64,000 nt of DNA from positions 434,001 through 498,000 of the forward strand of contig NZ_JASNWE010000003.1 in NCBI RefSeq assembly GCF_030283145.1, written 5' to 3'. The stretch is from Actinomadura xylanilytica (lineage in GTDB: Bacteria; Actinomycetota; Actinomycetes; Streptosporangiales; Streptosporangiaceae). A model generated the notes under the pieces. That model had not been told where the DNA came from, did not search any database, and saw only the letters and a program-made list of their open reading frames with translations. Positions 8,143 to 18,200 of the stretch are shown piece by piece. A program made the position numbers and the translations under genes. Numbering within the stretch: position 1 is the first letter of the stretch; every line of letters starts with the position of its first letter.

Positions 8143-10368
8143 TCACTCTCTCGCCGCCAGGACGTGCCGCCCGGCGGACACCCCGTCGAAATAGACGTAG
8201 GCGCCGTCACTGCTGACGCCGCGTGCGGTGGCCTCGCCCCCGGCCCACACGGTGCGGCCGTCGAAGGTCACCTTCCGGGTGCGCGCCGACACCGGCACCG
8301 CGAGGCGGCCCGTCGTGCCGCGCGGGGCGCGGACGGTCAGGCCGAACCCGTGCCGGTCGGTGCGCCAGGACGCCTCGATGCCGCCGTGCGGCGTCGGGAC
8401 CGTGCCCTCGGCCCACGTCAGGTCGCCGGCGAACGGCACGACCGCAAAGGACGAGTATCCGGCGGCGGTCGGCCGGACGCCGAGGACGCGGGTGCTGAGG
8501 GTGACGGTCGGGCCGGCCGCCCAGCCGTGCGCGAGGCTGGAGAACTGCTTGAGGTTGGGGGTGCCGTCCGGCTGCATGTGCTCCCAGAACGTCGAGCCCG
8601 GGTCCTGCGCGAGCTGGTGGCCCCAGAACGTCCGGATGAGGTCCAGCCCGGACGCGTCGCGTCCCTCCAGGCGGGCGTCGGTCTCGAAGGTGCTCGGGAG
8701 CGGCGCGTAGAACGGCGGCAGCGAGGCGTTGGGGGTCTTCTGCGAGACGGTCAGCGACCCGTACTTCTCCCAGTTGTTCGCGCGCAGGTAGGCCATCGCG
8801 CGGCGGCCCCGCGCGGCGCCCGCGACGCCGGCCAGGACCGCGGTGGCGTTGCCGTCCTGCGGGTAGGCGCCCGGGATCTCGCGGGAGAGCCGGTAGGCGC
8901 CGGCCTGCTCGTCCCAGAGCTGGTCGTTGATCGCCTTCTTCACCGCGGCCGACCGCCCGGCGTAGGCCGCGGCGGCGCCCGCGTCGCCGCGGGCCTTCGC
9001 CAGGTCCGCCATCTGCGCGAGGTTGCGGGCGTAGAGGGCGTTGACGTAGGTCTCGTGCCCGCAGTCGGAGTAGCCGTAGTGGCCGCACGACCCGGCCTTG
9101 TCGAACGCGATCAGGCCCTTGTCGCCGTCCTGGGCGCGGACCGACTCCAGCCAGGCGGTCGCCTTGGTCAGCGCCGTCCACCACTTGGCGAGGTAGGCGC
9201 GGTCGCCGGTGTAGAGCCAGTGCTCGTGCATGTTGCTGACGAACCAGGTGACGTACTCGCCGTAGGTGCGCAGCTCGTCCGCGTTGTGCTGGCCGACCTG
9301 GCTCTCGGCGGGCATGTAGCCGTCAGGAAGCTGCTGGGCGGCCAGTGACGACAGCGAGTTGGTCACCGCGTCCAGGTCGTTGGTGCTCAGGTACGCGACG
9401 GGCGCCTGCACGGCCAGGTCGCCCTGCCAGATGATGCGGTCGCGCTTGCCGCCGTCGTAGATGACGTCCTTGCTCGGGTCGGCGTGCGGGACGGGCGCGT
9501 CGGCGTGGTCGCCCTCGCCCTTGACGTAGGGCCAGCTCTTGGCGGTGTTCGCGGCGCCGGTGTTGAGCTGGACGGTGTAGGCGCCCGCGTACCAGATCTT
9601 GTTGAGCAGGTTGTCGCTGGACAGGAACCGGCCCTGGTAGTCGGTCATGTCCTTCTGCCTGGGCGCCGCGGTGTAGTCGACCGACACGCCGTCGACGTCG
9701 ACCCAGCCGGGGCCGTCGAGGAAGAGCGTGGCGTAGCGGAAGCCGCCGCGCAGCTCCTTGTCGCGGACGGTGCCGGGGAGCCTGCCGTCCAGCGTGAGGG
9801 CGTGGCTGTCGGTGTCCTCGGTGTAGGGCTGCCCGGGGAACCCGTTCCAGATGTTGGCGGTGTCGCAGCCGGGGGCGATGGCGCCCTGCCCGTCGTTGTC
9901 GCCGGGCGCCTCGGCGAGGTAGCGGATCGACTCGCTGAAGCAGGCGCGCAGCTTGGGCCGGGTGGACGAGGCGCCCTTGACCCGCACCTTGATGTGCCCG
10001 GCGACCTCCTTCCCGAAGTCCAGGATCAGCAGCGGCGACCCGGCGCGGTCGGCCGCGCCGGTCAGCCGCACCGACCCTCCGCCGTTCTTCAGGGCGGCTT
10101 CGGGCGAGCCGTCGATGCGCCCCTCGCGGGGGTCGGCCTTGTACACCGCGACGGGCGGCACGGTGCGGCTCTCGGGCGCCAGGACGTAGGGGCGCCACTG
10201 GCCGGGGCGCGGCTGGTACGAGGGGTCCTGCCAGGGGCCGCGCGCGGACGGCGCGGCGGACGCGGCGGGCGTGAGCATGGCGGGCAGGACGGCCGCCGTG
10301 CCGGCCACGGTGAGGGCGGCGGCGACGGCGGCGCGGGCGAGCCCGCGGCGGGGGGTGGGGTGGGCCAT
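8143..10368 (-). CDS. Secreted GH78-related six-hairpin glycosidase A
   Basis: Exported glycosidase of the alpha-L-rhamnosidase clan (741 residues from ATG 10368; a TTG one codon upstream is possible). A basic, hydrophobic N-terminus (residues 1-40, ending TPAASAAP) is a signal peptide. A beta-sandwich (LILDFGKEVAGHIKVRVKG) precedes the barrel, whose GH78 motif is the variant DGGKRDRIIWQGDLAV rather than the DxPxRxERxGW form. The tail has FWEHMQPDGTP, LAHGWAAGPTVTLSTRVLG and a terminal beta-domain. The start has AGGAG five bases upstream of ATG. It shares architecture with the next gene (10472-13021), so the two are probably paralogues. The rhamnosidase activity is inferred from family and context; related six-hairpin proteins can act on other rhamnose-containing glycans. 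Confidence 0.85.
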   Translation of the reverse strand: MAHPTPRRGLARAAVAAALTVAGTAAVLPAMLTPAASAAPSARGPWQDPSYQPRPGQWRPYVLAPESRTVPPVAVYKADPREGRIDGSPEAALKNGGGSVRLTGAADRAGSPLLILDFGKEVAGHIKVRVKGASSTRPKLRACFSESIRYLAEAPGDNDGQGAIAPGCDTANIWNGFPGQPYTEDTDSHALTLDGRLPGTVRDKELRGGFRYATLFLDGPGWVDVDGVSVDYTAAPRQKDMTDYQGRFLSSDNLLNKIWYAGAYTVQLNTGAANTAKSWPYVKGEGDHADAPVPHADPSKDVIYDGGKRDRIIWQGDLAVQAPVAYLSTNDLDAVTNSLSSLAAQQLPDGYMPAESQVGQHNADELRTYGEYVTWFVSNMHEHWLYTGDRAYLAKWWTALTKATAWLESVRAQDGDKGLIAFDKAGSCGHYGYSDCGHETYVNALYARNLAQMADLAKARGDAGAAAAYAGRSAAVKKAINDQLWDEQAGAYRLSREIPGAYPQDGNATAVLAGVAGAARGRRAMAYLRANNWEKYGSLTVSQKTPNASLPPFYAPLPSTFETDARLEGRDASGLDLIRTFWGHQLAQDPGSTFWEHMQPDGTPNLKQFSSLAHGWAAGPTVTLSTRVLGVRPTAAGYSSFAVVPFAGDLTWAEGTVPTPHGGIEASWRTDRHGFGLTVRAPRGTTGRLAVPVSARTRKVTFDGRTVWAGGEATARGVSSDGAYVYFDGVSAGRHVLAARE

Positions 10369-10408
10369 CAAAGCTCCTGTACTCAGCTACTGGCGGCGGT
10401 CTGCGCGG

Positions 10409-10468
10409 ATGGCGCTCGTCCGAGTGGCGCTCGTCCGAAGGTCACTCGTCCGAGGGTCACTCGTCCGA
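10409..10468. repeat. Four tandem 15-bp repeats between two glycosidase genes
   Basis: Four consecutive 15-bp units, two of type GTGGCGCTCGTCCGA and two of type GGGTCACTCGTCCGA (first bases vary), lie in the 100-bp gap just downstream of the stop of the gene at 10472. The last eight bases CTCGTCCGA-type core are identical in all four. No hairpin is obvious. They could be slipped-strand duplications of neutral spacer. Confidence 0.8.
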
Positions 10469-10471
10469 GGG

Positions 10472-13021
10472 TCACCGGGCGGTCAGCGTGGACGTCCCGG
10501 TGAGGCCCGGCACCTGGATCAGCCCGTCCCGGACGACCACGCCGGGGCGCAGCGCGTGCCCGGACCGCCAGACGGGGGTGCGGCCGAGCCGGACCTCGCG
10601 GACGCCGTCCGCGGGGACGCCCGCGGTGGCGGAGGTCGTGCCGGGCGCGACGACCTGGAGGGAGAACGTGCCGCCCTGCCGCTTCCAGGAGGCGGTGACG
10701 TTCCCGGCGGGGGTGGGTACGCGGCCCTGGGCCCAGCGCAGGCCCGGCGTCGGGTGCGGCAGCACGGTGAAGGTCGAGAACCCGCCCGACGTCGGGGTGA
10801 CGCCGAGCACCTGGTTGGTGAGGAAGGACGTCGGGCCGGCCGCCCAGCCGTGCGCCATGCTGGTGTACGAGCCGAGGCGCGGCGCGCCGTCCGGGTTCAC
10901 GTTCTCCCACAGGGTGCCGGGGTTGGACCCGCCGAGCATCGGCGCCCAGGTGCGCTTCAGCAGCGACCCCGCGCCGTCCGCGTCGCCCTGCTTCACGTGC
11001 GCGAGCAGCGCGGAGTTCGACACGAACGGGCTGATGTACTGCGGCACCACGCCGCCGGGCTTGTCGACGGTCAGGTCGCCGTGCCGTCCGGCCAGGGCGG
11101 TGTCGAAGAAGCGCAGCACCGAGCGCGCCCGGTCGCCGGTGGCGACGCCCGCCACGACCGCCATCGCGTTGCCGTCCTGCGGGTGGGTGGCGTCGCCCGG
11201 GCCGACCTTGTAGGCGCCCGCGGCGGGGTCCCACAGCGTGGCGTTGACCCCGGCGGCGGTGCGGGCCGCCTGCTCGCGATAGGTCTTGGCCGCGTCCGGC
11301 TCGCCCTTCGCCTCGGCGGCCCGTGCCGCCAGGCCGAGCACGCGCACGTACAGCGAGCTGGTGTAGGTGCCCTTGCCCTCGTTGCCGTAGCCCCAGGTGC
11401 CGCCCGCGCCCTTAAGGTCCAGGACGCCGTCGGCGTCGGCCTTGGACTCCAGCCAGGCCATGTTCTTCTTCATCGCGCCGTACCAGCGGTCGAGGAACGC
11501 GCGGTCGCCGGTGTAGAGGTAGTGGTCCCAGAAGTTCTGCACCCACCACTCGGCGTACTCGCCCCAGCCGAGGTTGTAGCCCTGGCTCTCGGTCAGGTAC
11601 AGGCCGGGGATCTGGCCGCTGGCGGCCTGCCCCTTGGCCATGAACCCGACCGCGTTGGCCGCCGGTCCGGGGCGGCCGGTGCTGAGGTAGGACACCACGT
11701 CGGCGACGGCGTTGTCGCCGCCCCAGATCATCCGGTCGCGCTTGCCGCCGTCGGTGATGACGCTGTCGCCGTCGCCGACGGTCGCGTCGTTGCCGACCGG
11801 TCCCTCCTTGCCCGGGTAGGGCCGCCCGGTCCGGGGGTCGATGGTGCTCATCTGGACGGTGTAGGCGCCGGAGTACCAGAGCCGGTTGAACGTCTCGTCG
11901 CTGGACAGGAACGCGCCCCGGTACCGGTTCGGGGCCGGGTTGGCGGGATCGGCGGTGAAGTCCAGCTTCAGGCCGGACAGCTCCACCTCGCCGGGCTCTG
12001 CGAGGAAGACCATCAGGTAGCGGAACCCGCCGCGGATCACCGGGTCGGTGACCGCCGAGCGGCCCGCGCCGGGGGTCAGGTAGTGCGTCTCGGTCGCCAG
12101 CCCGACCGGGTCCTGACTGTAGTCGGAGGCGGTGGTGAGGTAGGTGGGGCTCTCGCTGAACGCCAGCCCGATCTTGGGGGCCGCACCGCCCTTGGTGTGG
12201 GCGGTGAATCCGATCTTCCCGCCGACCTCCTGGCCGAAGTCGTAGACGACGTAGGGGCGGCCGTAGGCGTCCGAGCGGAGCGTGGTGGTGCCGCCGCGCG
12301 CCGCGCCGCCGGGGTCGGTGACGGTGCCCCCGTAGGGGGCGGTGGTCCGGCCCGCGTCCGCGAGCGTCCAGACGGCGTGGACGCGGGCGCCGGGGCCGGG
12401 CTCGGCCGCGTTGCGGAAGGTGACCTGGATCGAGCCGGAGGATCCGGCGAGCCGGGCGGGGACGGCGACGTCGTAGTGCACGAGCCCGGCGAGCTGCTGC
12501 CCGCCGGGACCGCCCCAGACGCCGGCCTGGGCGGTGTCGGGCTTGCGCTCATGCACGACGGTGCCGTTGACGAGCACCTCGTAGTGGCCGGTCGCGCTGC
12601 CCGCCTCTTCGACGCGCAGCGTCAGCGGGCCCGTGCCGGGGACGCGCATCCGGTAGCCGAACGAGGCTCCGGCGACGTCCGGGCCCGCCTGCCTGACCTG
12701 GACGCCGTCGACCCTCGCGGTGGTGCTGGACGGGCCGGCGGTCAGCGCGTGGCCGTCCTTCTCCGAGGCGGGCGAGTCCGCCGTGACGTAGTCGCCGTTG
12801 ACCTTGTGCGACTCGGCGACGCGGGCCGGGCGGACGGTGCGCGCCGCCGGCGTCATCACGTAGCGGTCGGATTTCGCGAGGGCGGGCAGCCCGAACGCGT
12901 CGGTCACGCCGGACGGGCCGGTCGCGCCGGCGGGGAGGGCGGCGGCCAGCAGGCCGGTCACGCCGAGGGCGAGGGTGGCGATGACGGGCAGCGGGCGGTG
13001 GAACGTCCTGGCCAGGTCCAT
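10472..13021 (-). CDS. Secreted GH78-related six-hairpin glycosidase B
   Basis: Exported glycosidase of 849 residues. Residues 1-34 form a signal peptide (FHRPLPVIATLALGVTGLLA, cleavage after AGA). Two N-terminal beta-sandwich stretches follow (LRVEEAGSATGHYEVLVNG; YVVYDFGQEVGGKIGFTAHT), then the alpha/alpha barrel with DGGKRDRMIWGGDNAVADVV, the same GGKRDRxxWxGD variant as its downstream neighbour. The tail reads TLWENVNPDGAPRLGS and SMAHGWAAGPTSFLTN, closing with a beta-domain. ATG 13021 is chosen because AAAGGGAC lies directly upstream; an ATG at 13045 would swallow that site. It is 111 nt downstream of the aldolase gene in the same direction. Likely product: L-rhamnose from a specific linkage; the partner of the 8143 gene. 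Confidence 0.86.
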   Translation of the reverse strand: MDLARTFHRPLPVIATLALGVTGLLAAALPAGATGPSGVTDAFGLPALAKSDRYVMTPAARTVRPARVAESHKVNGDYVTADSPASEKDGHALTAGPSSTTARVDGVQVRQAGPDVAGASFGYRMRVPGTGPLTLRVEEAGSATGHYEVLVNGTVVHERKPDTAQAGVWGGPGGQQLAGLVHYDVAVPARLAGSSGSIQVTFRNAAEPGPGARVHAVWTLADAGRTTAPYGGTVTDPGGAARGGTTTLRSDAYGRPYVVYDFGQEVGGKIGFTAHTKGGAAPKIGLAFSESPTYLTTASDYSQDPVGLATETHYLTPGAGRSAVTDPVIRGGFRYLMVFLAEPGEVELSGLKLDFTADPANPAPNRYRGAFLSSDETFNRLWYSGAYTVQMSTIDPRTGRPYPGKEGPVGNDATVGDGDSVITDGGKRDRMIWGGDNAVADVVSYLSTGRPGPAANAVGFMAKGQAASGQIPGLYLTESQGYNLGWGEYAEWWVQNFWDHYLYTGDRAFLDRWYGAMKKNMAWLESKADADGVLDLKGAGGTWGYGNEGKGTYTSSLYVRVLGLAARAAEAKGEPDAAKTYREQAARTAAGVNATLWDPAAGAYKVGPGDATHPQDGNAMAVVAGVATGDRARSVLRFFDTALAGRHGDLTVDKPGGVVPQYISPFVSNSALLAHVKQGDADGAGSLLKRTWAPMLGGSNPGTLWENVNPDGAPRLGSYTSMAHGWAAGPTSFLTNQVLGVTPTSGGFSTFTVLPHPTPGLRWAQGRVPTPAGNVTASWKRQGGTFSLQVVAPGTTSATAGVPADGVREVRLGRTPVWRSGHALRPGVVVRDGLIQVPGLTGTSTLTAR

Positions 13022-13132
13022 CTTTGTCCCTTTCGGGCTCTGCAAGGTCCAACGGGGGGGTGGGCGACGCGTGCGAGCGTGGGGCGGTGGGGCCGGCGCG
13101 GCTCCTGCGTGACCGGGCCGGCCCCACCGGGT

Positions 13133-15184
13133 CTAGCGGAGGAACGCGGCGGCGACGCCGGCGTCCACGGGGATGTGCAGTCCGGTCGTGTGGGTCAGGT
13201 CGCCGCCCGCGAGGGCGAAGACGGCGGCGGCGACGTGCTCGGGCAGCACCTCGCGCTTGAGCAGCGTCCGCTGGGCGTAGAACTCGCCGAGCCTGTCCTC
13301 CTCGACGCCGTAGACGGCGGCGCGCTTGGCACCCCAGCCCCCGGCGAAGATGCCCGAGCCGCGCACCACCCCGTCGGGGTTGATGCCGTTGACGCGAACG
13401 CCGTGCTCGCCGAGCTCGGCGGCGAGCAGCCGGACCTGGTGGGCCTGGTCGGCCTTGGTCGCGCCGTAGGCCACGTTGTTGGGCCCGGCGAACACGGCGT
13501 TCTTGGACGAGATGTAGACGATGTCGCCGCCCATGGCCTGCTCGACCATGACGCGGGCGGTCTCGCGCGACACCAGGAACGAGCCGCGCGCCATCACGTC
13601 GTGCTGGAGGTCCCAGTCGGCGGCGGTGGTGTCCAGCAGCGGCTTGGACACCGACAGCCCGGCGTTGTTGACGACCAGGTCGACGCCGCCGAAGGCGAGC
13701 ACGGCCGCCGCGACGGCGGCGGTGATCTCGTCCTCGGAGGTGACGTCGACCGTGACGGCCACCGCGACGTCGGACGCCCGGTAGGCGCCCGCCCCGATCT
13801 CGGCCGCGACCTTCTCGGCCGCGGCCCGGTCGCGGTCGGCGACGACGACGCAGGCGCCCTCGGCGGCCAGCCGCCGCGCGGTCGCCGCGCCGATGCCCGA
13901 GCCGCCGCCGGTGACGAGCGCGACGCGGGTGGCCAGCGGCTTCGGCGCGGGCATCCGGCGGAGCTTGGCCTCCTCCAGCTCCCAGTACTCGATCCGGAAC
14001 TTCTCGGCCTCGTCGATCGGCGCGTACGCCGAGACGCTCTCGGCGCCGCGCATCACGTTGATCGCGTTGACGTAGAACTCGCCCGCGACCCGGGCGGTCT
14101 GCTTGTTGGCGCCGAAGCTGAACATGCCGACGCCGGGCACCAGCACGATCGCGGGGTCGGCGCCGCGCATCGCCGGGGAGTCCGGCGCGGCGTTGCGCTC
14201 GTAGTAGGCGCGGTAGGCGTCGCGGTAGTCGGCGTGCAGCTCGCTGAGCCGCGCCTTCACCTGGTCGAGCGGCGCGTCCGGCGGCAGGTCGAGCACCATC
14301 GGCGCGACCTTGGTGCGCAGGAAGTGGTCGGGGCAGGACGTGCCGAGCGCGGCGAGCCGCGGATGCTCGGCGCGGGCGACGAAGTCGAGCACCTCGGGGC
14401 TGTCGGTGAAGTGCCCCACCTGCGGCCGGTCGGTGGAGGCGAGCCCCCGCACCAGCGGGAACAGCTCGGCCGCGCGGGCCCGCCGCTCCGCCTCGGGCAG
14501 CGCCGGATGCACGACCGGGCCGAACGGGTCGGCCTTGCCGTGCTCGGCCAGGTACGCCTCGGCGGTCGCGATGATCTCCAGCGAGGCGGCCTTGCACTCA
14601 GCGCTGGTCGCGCCCCAGGCGGTGATGCCGTGGCCGCCGAGGACGACGCCGATCGCCGCCGGGTTCGCCTCCTTGATCGCGGCGATGTCCAGACCGAGCT
14701 GGAAGCCGGGCCGCCGCCACGGCACCCACACCACCCGGTCGCCGAAGATCCGCCGGGTCAGCTCCTCGCCGTCCGCGGCGGTCGCGATCGCGATGCCGGA
14801 GTCGGGGTGCAGGTGGTCGACGTGCGCGGCGGGCACCAGCCCGTGCATGGCGGTGTCGATGGAGGGCGCGGCGCCGCCCTTGCCGTGCAGGCAGAAGTCG
14901 AACGCGGCGACCATCTCGTCCTCGCGCTCGACGCCCGGGTAGACGTCCGCGAGGGCGCGCATCCGGTCCAGCCGCAGCACGGCCAGGCCCGGCTCGGTGA
15001 GGGTGCCGAGGTCGCCGCCGGAACCCTTCACCCACATCAGCTCGACGTCGCGGGCGGTCACCGGGTCGGTGACGGTGCCCTTCGCCGAGGCGTTGCCGCC
15101 CGCGTAGTTGGTGTTGCGCGGGTCCGAGCCCAGGTCGTGGGCGCGGGCGAGGAGCTGCTCCACCTCGGGCGGAGTGGCGGTCAT
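13133..15184 (-). CDS. rhaD: Bifunctional rhamnulose-1-phosphate aldolase / lactaldehyde dehydrogenase
   Basis: Cytoplasmic fusion enzyme (683 residues) that cleaves L-rhamnulose-1-phosphate to DHAP and L-lactaldehyde and then oxidises the aldehyde, probably to L-lactate. This fusion is also called RhaEW in other bacteria. Residues 1 to about 400 are a class II aldolase domain with its zinc-site motif AAHVDHLHPDSGIAIA and GGHGITAWGATSAE. Residues about 425-683 are a short-chain dehydrogenase with VALVTGGGSGIGAATA, NNAG and the YGATK active site. ATG 15184 follows AAGGAG with 9 nt spacing. It lies between two GH78 genes. With lutABC across the locus it closes the route from rhamnose to pyruvate. 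The length matches known fusions and no residue loss was noticed. Confidence 0.93.
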   Translation of the reverse strand: MTATPPEVEQLLARAHDLGSDPRNTNYAGGNASAKGTVTDPVTARDVELMWVKGSGGDLGTLTEPGLAVLRLDRMRALADVYPGVEREDEMVAAFDFCLHGKGGAAPSIDTAMHGLVPAAHVDHLHPDSGIAIATAADGEELTRRIFGDRVVWVPWRRPGFQLGLDIAAIKEANPAAIGVVLGGHGITAWGATSAECKAASLEIIATAEAYLAEHGKADPFGPVVHPALPEAERRARAAELFPLVRGLASTDRPQVGHFTDSPEVLDFVARAEHPRLAALGTSCPDHFLRTKVAPMVLDLPPDAPLDQVKARLSELHADYRDAYRAYYERNAAPDSPAMRGADPAIVLVPGVGMFSFGANKQTARVAGEFYVNAINVMRGAESVSAYAPIDEAEKFRIEYWELEEAKLRRMPAPKPLATRVALVTGGGSGIGAATARRLAAEGACVVVADRDRAAAEKVAAEIGAGAYRASDVAVAVTVDVTSEDEITAAVAAAVLAFGGVDLVVNNAGLSVSKPLLDTTAADWDLQHDVMARGSFLVSRETARVMVEQAMGGDIVYISSKNAVFAGPNNVAYGATKADQAHQVRLLAAELGEHGVRVNGINPDGVVRGSGIFAGGWGAKRAAVYGVEEDRLGEFYAQRTLLKREVLPEHVAAAVFALAGGDLTHTTGLHIPVDAGVAAAFLR

Positions 15185-15209
15185 CGGTTCTGTCTCCTTG
15201 TTCGGTGGC

Positions 15210-18200
15210 TCATTTGCGGGCCTGGAAGTCATAGCCGCCGGAGCCGGTCTCGACCCGGACGGTCCCGCCGGCGGCGCCGAGCACCCGGACGCCGGGCACG
15301 GAGGCGAGCGGGCGCCCGCCCTCGGTGACGGCGGCGGCCGACGCGGCGGGGATCTCGATCTCGGCGGTGGCGCCGACCGGGACCCGGACGCGCAGCCCGA
15401 GCCCGCCGCCGGCGCGCCTGTCCCACCGCACCGCGACAGGGCCGTGCGGCGTCTCGGTGGACGCCTCGACGAAGGTCAGGTCGCCGAGCGGCTTCGGCGC
15501 GATGCGGACGCGGTCGTAGCCGGGCGCGGCGGACCGGATGCCGGCCAGGTCCCGGTAGAACCACTCGCCGATCGCCCCGCCGAGGAACACGTGGTCGCGG
15601 GACCGGGCGTCCAGGTCCCAGCGCTCCCACAGCGTGGTCGCGCCGTTGGCAGCCCAGTAGCCCCAGCTCGGATAGGTCTTCTGGTCGGCGATCTTGTAGG
15701 CCAGCTCCCCCTGGCCGCGCTCGGTCAGCTCGGTCAGCAGGAACTTGGTACCGAGCGCGCCGGTGTTGAGGTGGCCGCCGCGGTCCTCGACGTCCTTGAC
15801 CAGCCGCGCGGTGACCGCCTTCTCGGACGCCTCCGGCGTGATCCCGAACGCCAGCGGCAGGAGCGCCGACGTCTGCCGGTAGCCCGGGTCGGACGCGGTG
15901 ACGTAGGCGTCGCCGCGCAGGAACGCCTTGTTGAAGGCGTCCCTGGTCTTCGCGGCGGCGGCCCGGTAGCGGGCGGCGTCGGCGGTGCGGCCGAGGGCCT
16001 GCGCGACGTCCGCGACGGTCGTGGTGTTGAAGTAGGTGTAGGCGGTCCCGGCGAGGCGCGCGTCCTCGGGGGTGTTACCGCCGTAGCCGGGCGCGAGGTA
16101 GTCGGTGAGGCTGCTCGGGTAGAGGCCCTCGCCGTCGGCCTTGGCCAGCCAGCCGTCCAGGTACCGGGTCATCGCCGGGTAGTTGGCGGCGAGCACGTCC
16201 TTGTCGCCGTACCGCTGGTACATCTGCCACGGGATGGCGGTGAAGGAGGCGTGCCACGGCGGCGCCTGGCCGTAGTAGCCGAGGCCCCATCCGTTGTCGG
16301 GGACGATCCCGGGGATCAGCCCGTCCGCGCCCTGGCTGTCGCGGTGGTCGGTCATCCACTTGGTGAAGGGCCGCCGGAGGTCGTACTCGGTCATCTCCAT
16401 GTCGGCCATGAGCTGCGCGTCCCCGGTCCACCCGTTCTTCTCGTACATCGGGGTGTCGGTGGGGATGCCGTGCCAGTTGTTCACGACCGTCTGCCGGGTC
16501 ATCGTGTTGACCTGGTTGAACAGCGCGTTGGAGCTGCGGAAGGACCCGGTGGGGCGCAGGTCGGTGTGGACGGCGCGGCCGTCCAGGTCGGCGGTGGTGG
16601 GCGCCGCGTCGCCGGGCCAGCCGGTGACCTCCACGTACTGGAAGCCCTTGTAGGTGTAGCGGGACTCCCAGGTCTCGGTGCCCGCGCGCCCGGCCAGGAC
16701 GTACTCGTCGGTCTGGACGCGTCCGGTGACGTTGCCGTTGCTCACCTGCACGGTGCCGTCGGCGTTGAGCCGCTCGCCGTACTTGAGCGTGACCTGCGCG
16801 CCCTTCGGCCCGTGCGTGCGGATCCGCGCCCATCCGGCGATGTTGGCGGGCAGCTTGAAGACGTGGGTGCCCTTCTTGGGGCTGGTCACCGAGGAGGGCC
16901 GGATCGTGCCGGTGACCTTGATCGGCTCGTGCTCCTCCGGGACGACCGTGCCCGCCGGGGCGGCCAGCTTCGTCGCCGGGCCCCACGACGCGGCGTCGTA
17001 CCCGGCGCGGTCCCAGCCGGGCTTCTCCTCGCGGGCATCGTAGGTCTCACCGCCGAACAGCGAGTCGTACCGCACCGGGCCCTCGGCGTACCGCCACTGC
17101 CCGTCGGTCGCGATCGTCTGCGCGGACCCGTCGGTGTAGGTGACGACGAGCTGGGCGAGAAGGCGCGGCTCGGCGGTCCAGGGCGTCTTGTGCCAGTTCC
17201 AGACGTTCTCCTGCGTCATCCCGTAGAAGCCGCGGCCGAGCCGCGCGCCGATGGCGTTGCCGCCCCGGCGCAGCATCCTGGTGACGTCGTGGGTGACGTA
17301 CTCGACCCGCTTGTCGTAGCGGGTGAACCCGGGCGCGAGGACCTCGTCGCCGACCTTCTCGCCGTTCAGGCTCAGCTCGGCGTACCCGCCCGCCGCCGCG
17401 TACAGCCGGGCCCTGGCGACCTTCTTGCCGGGGACGGTGAAGTCGCGGCGGAGCAGCGGTTCGGGGCGGGACGGCGCCTCGACCGACACCTCGCCCCACG
17501 GCGCGCCGCCCCACGGCACCAGGACCTTGGCGGCCTTCCAGGACGCGTCGTCGAACCCGGGAACGGTCCACTCGGCCGCGGGCGCGGTGTCGAGCGCGCG
17601 CCACGCGTCCCCGGTGTCGAACGCCTTCGGCGCCTGCCCCGGGAGTTCGAGCCGGCCGAGCAGACCCGCCGGGCTCTGGCGGCCGTTGGTGGCCTTGACC
17701 GCGATGACGTTGCGGCCCTGGCGGAGCGCCGCGGCCACGTCCACCACGATCGGGCGCTTCCAGTTCTCCTTGGACGGGTCGGGCTCCCGGCCGCCGACCT
17801 CCGTGCCGTTCACCCAGGCGGTGAAGCCGTCGTCGGCGGTCATGACCAGCCGGGCGCCCTGCGGCACCGAGGCCAGGTCGACCGCCCCGCGGAAGTAGCG
17901 GGTGGCCGCGGGCGCGCTGGTCGCCGGGTCGCCCTCGGGGAACCAGATCCAACTGCTGCCCTTGAGGTCAGGCGCAGACGCGGCGGCGTCGGGCGCGCCG
18001 ATCCACGAGCCGCGCCAGCCGTCCCCGGCGAGCGCGGTCTCGAACGCCGCCTTGGCGCTCCAGCCCGTCCAGTGCCCGCGGGCGTCGGCCACGCGGACCC
18101 GCCAGGTGTAGCGGGTGGCGGGCCTGAGCGCGGGCCCCCCGTACCGCACGTCGTAGGCGCGCGCGCTCTTCACCGTGCCCGAGTCCCACACCTGGCCCCC

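Noticed and set aside
10271..15328. 1685-codon plus-strand open frame
   Set aside because: Lies opposite three well-supported minus-strand genes (two GH78-like proteins and the aldolase fusion) and shows no recognisable domain.
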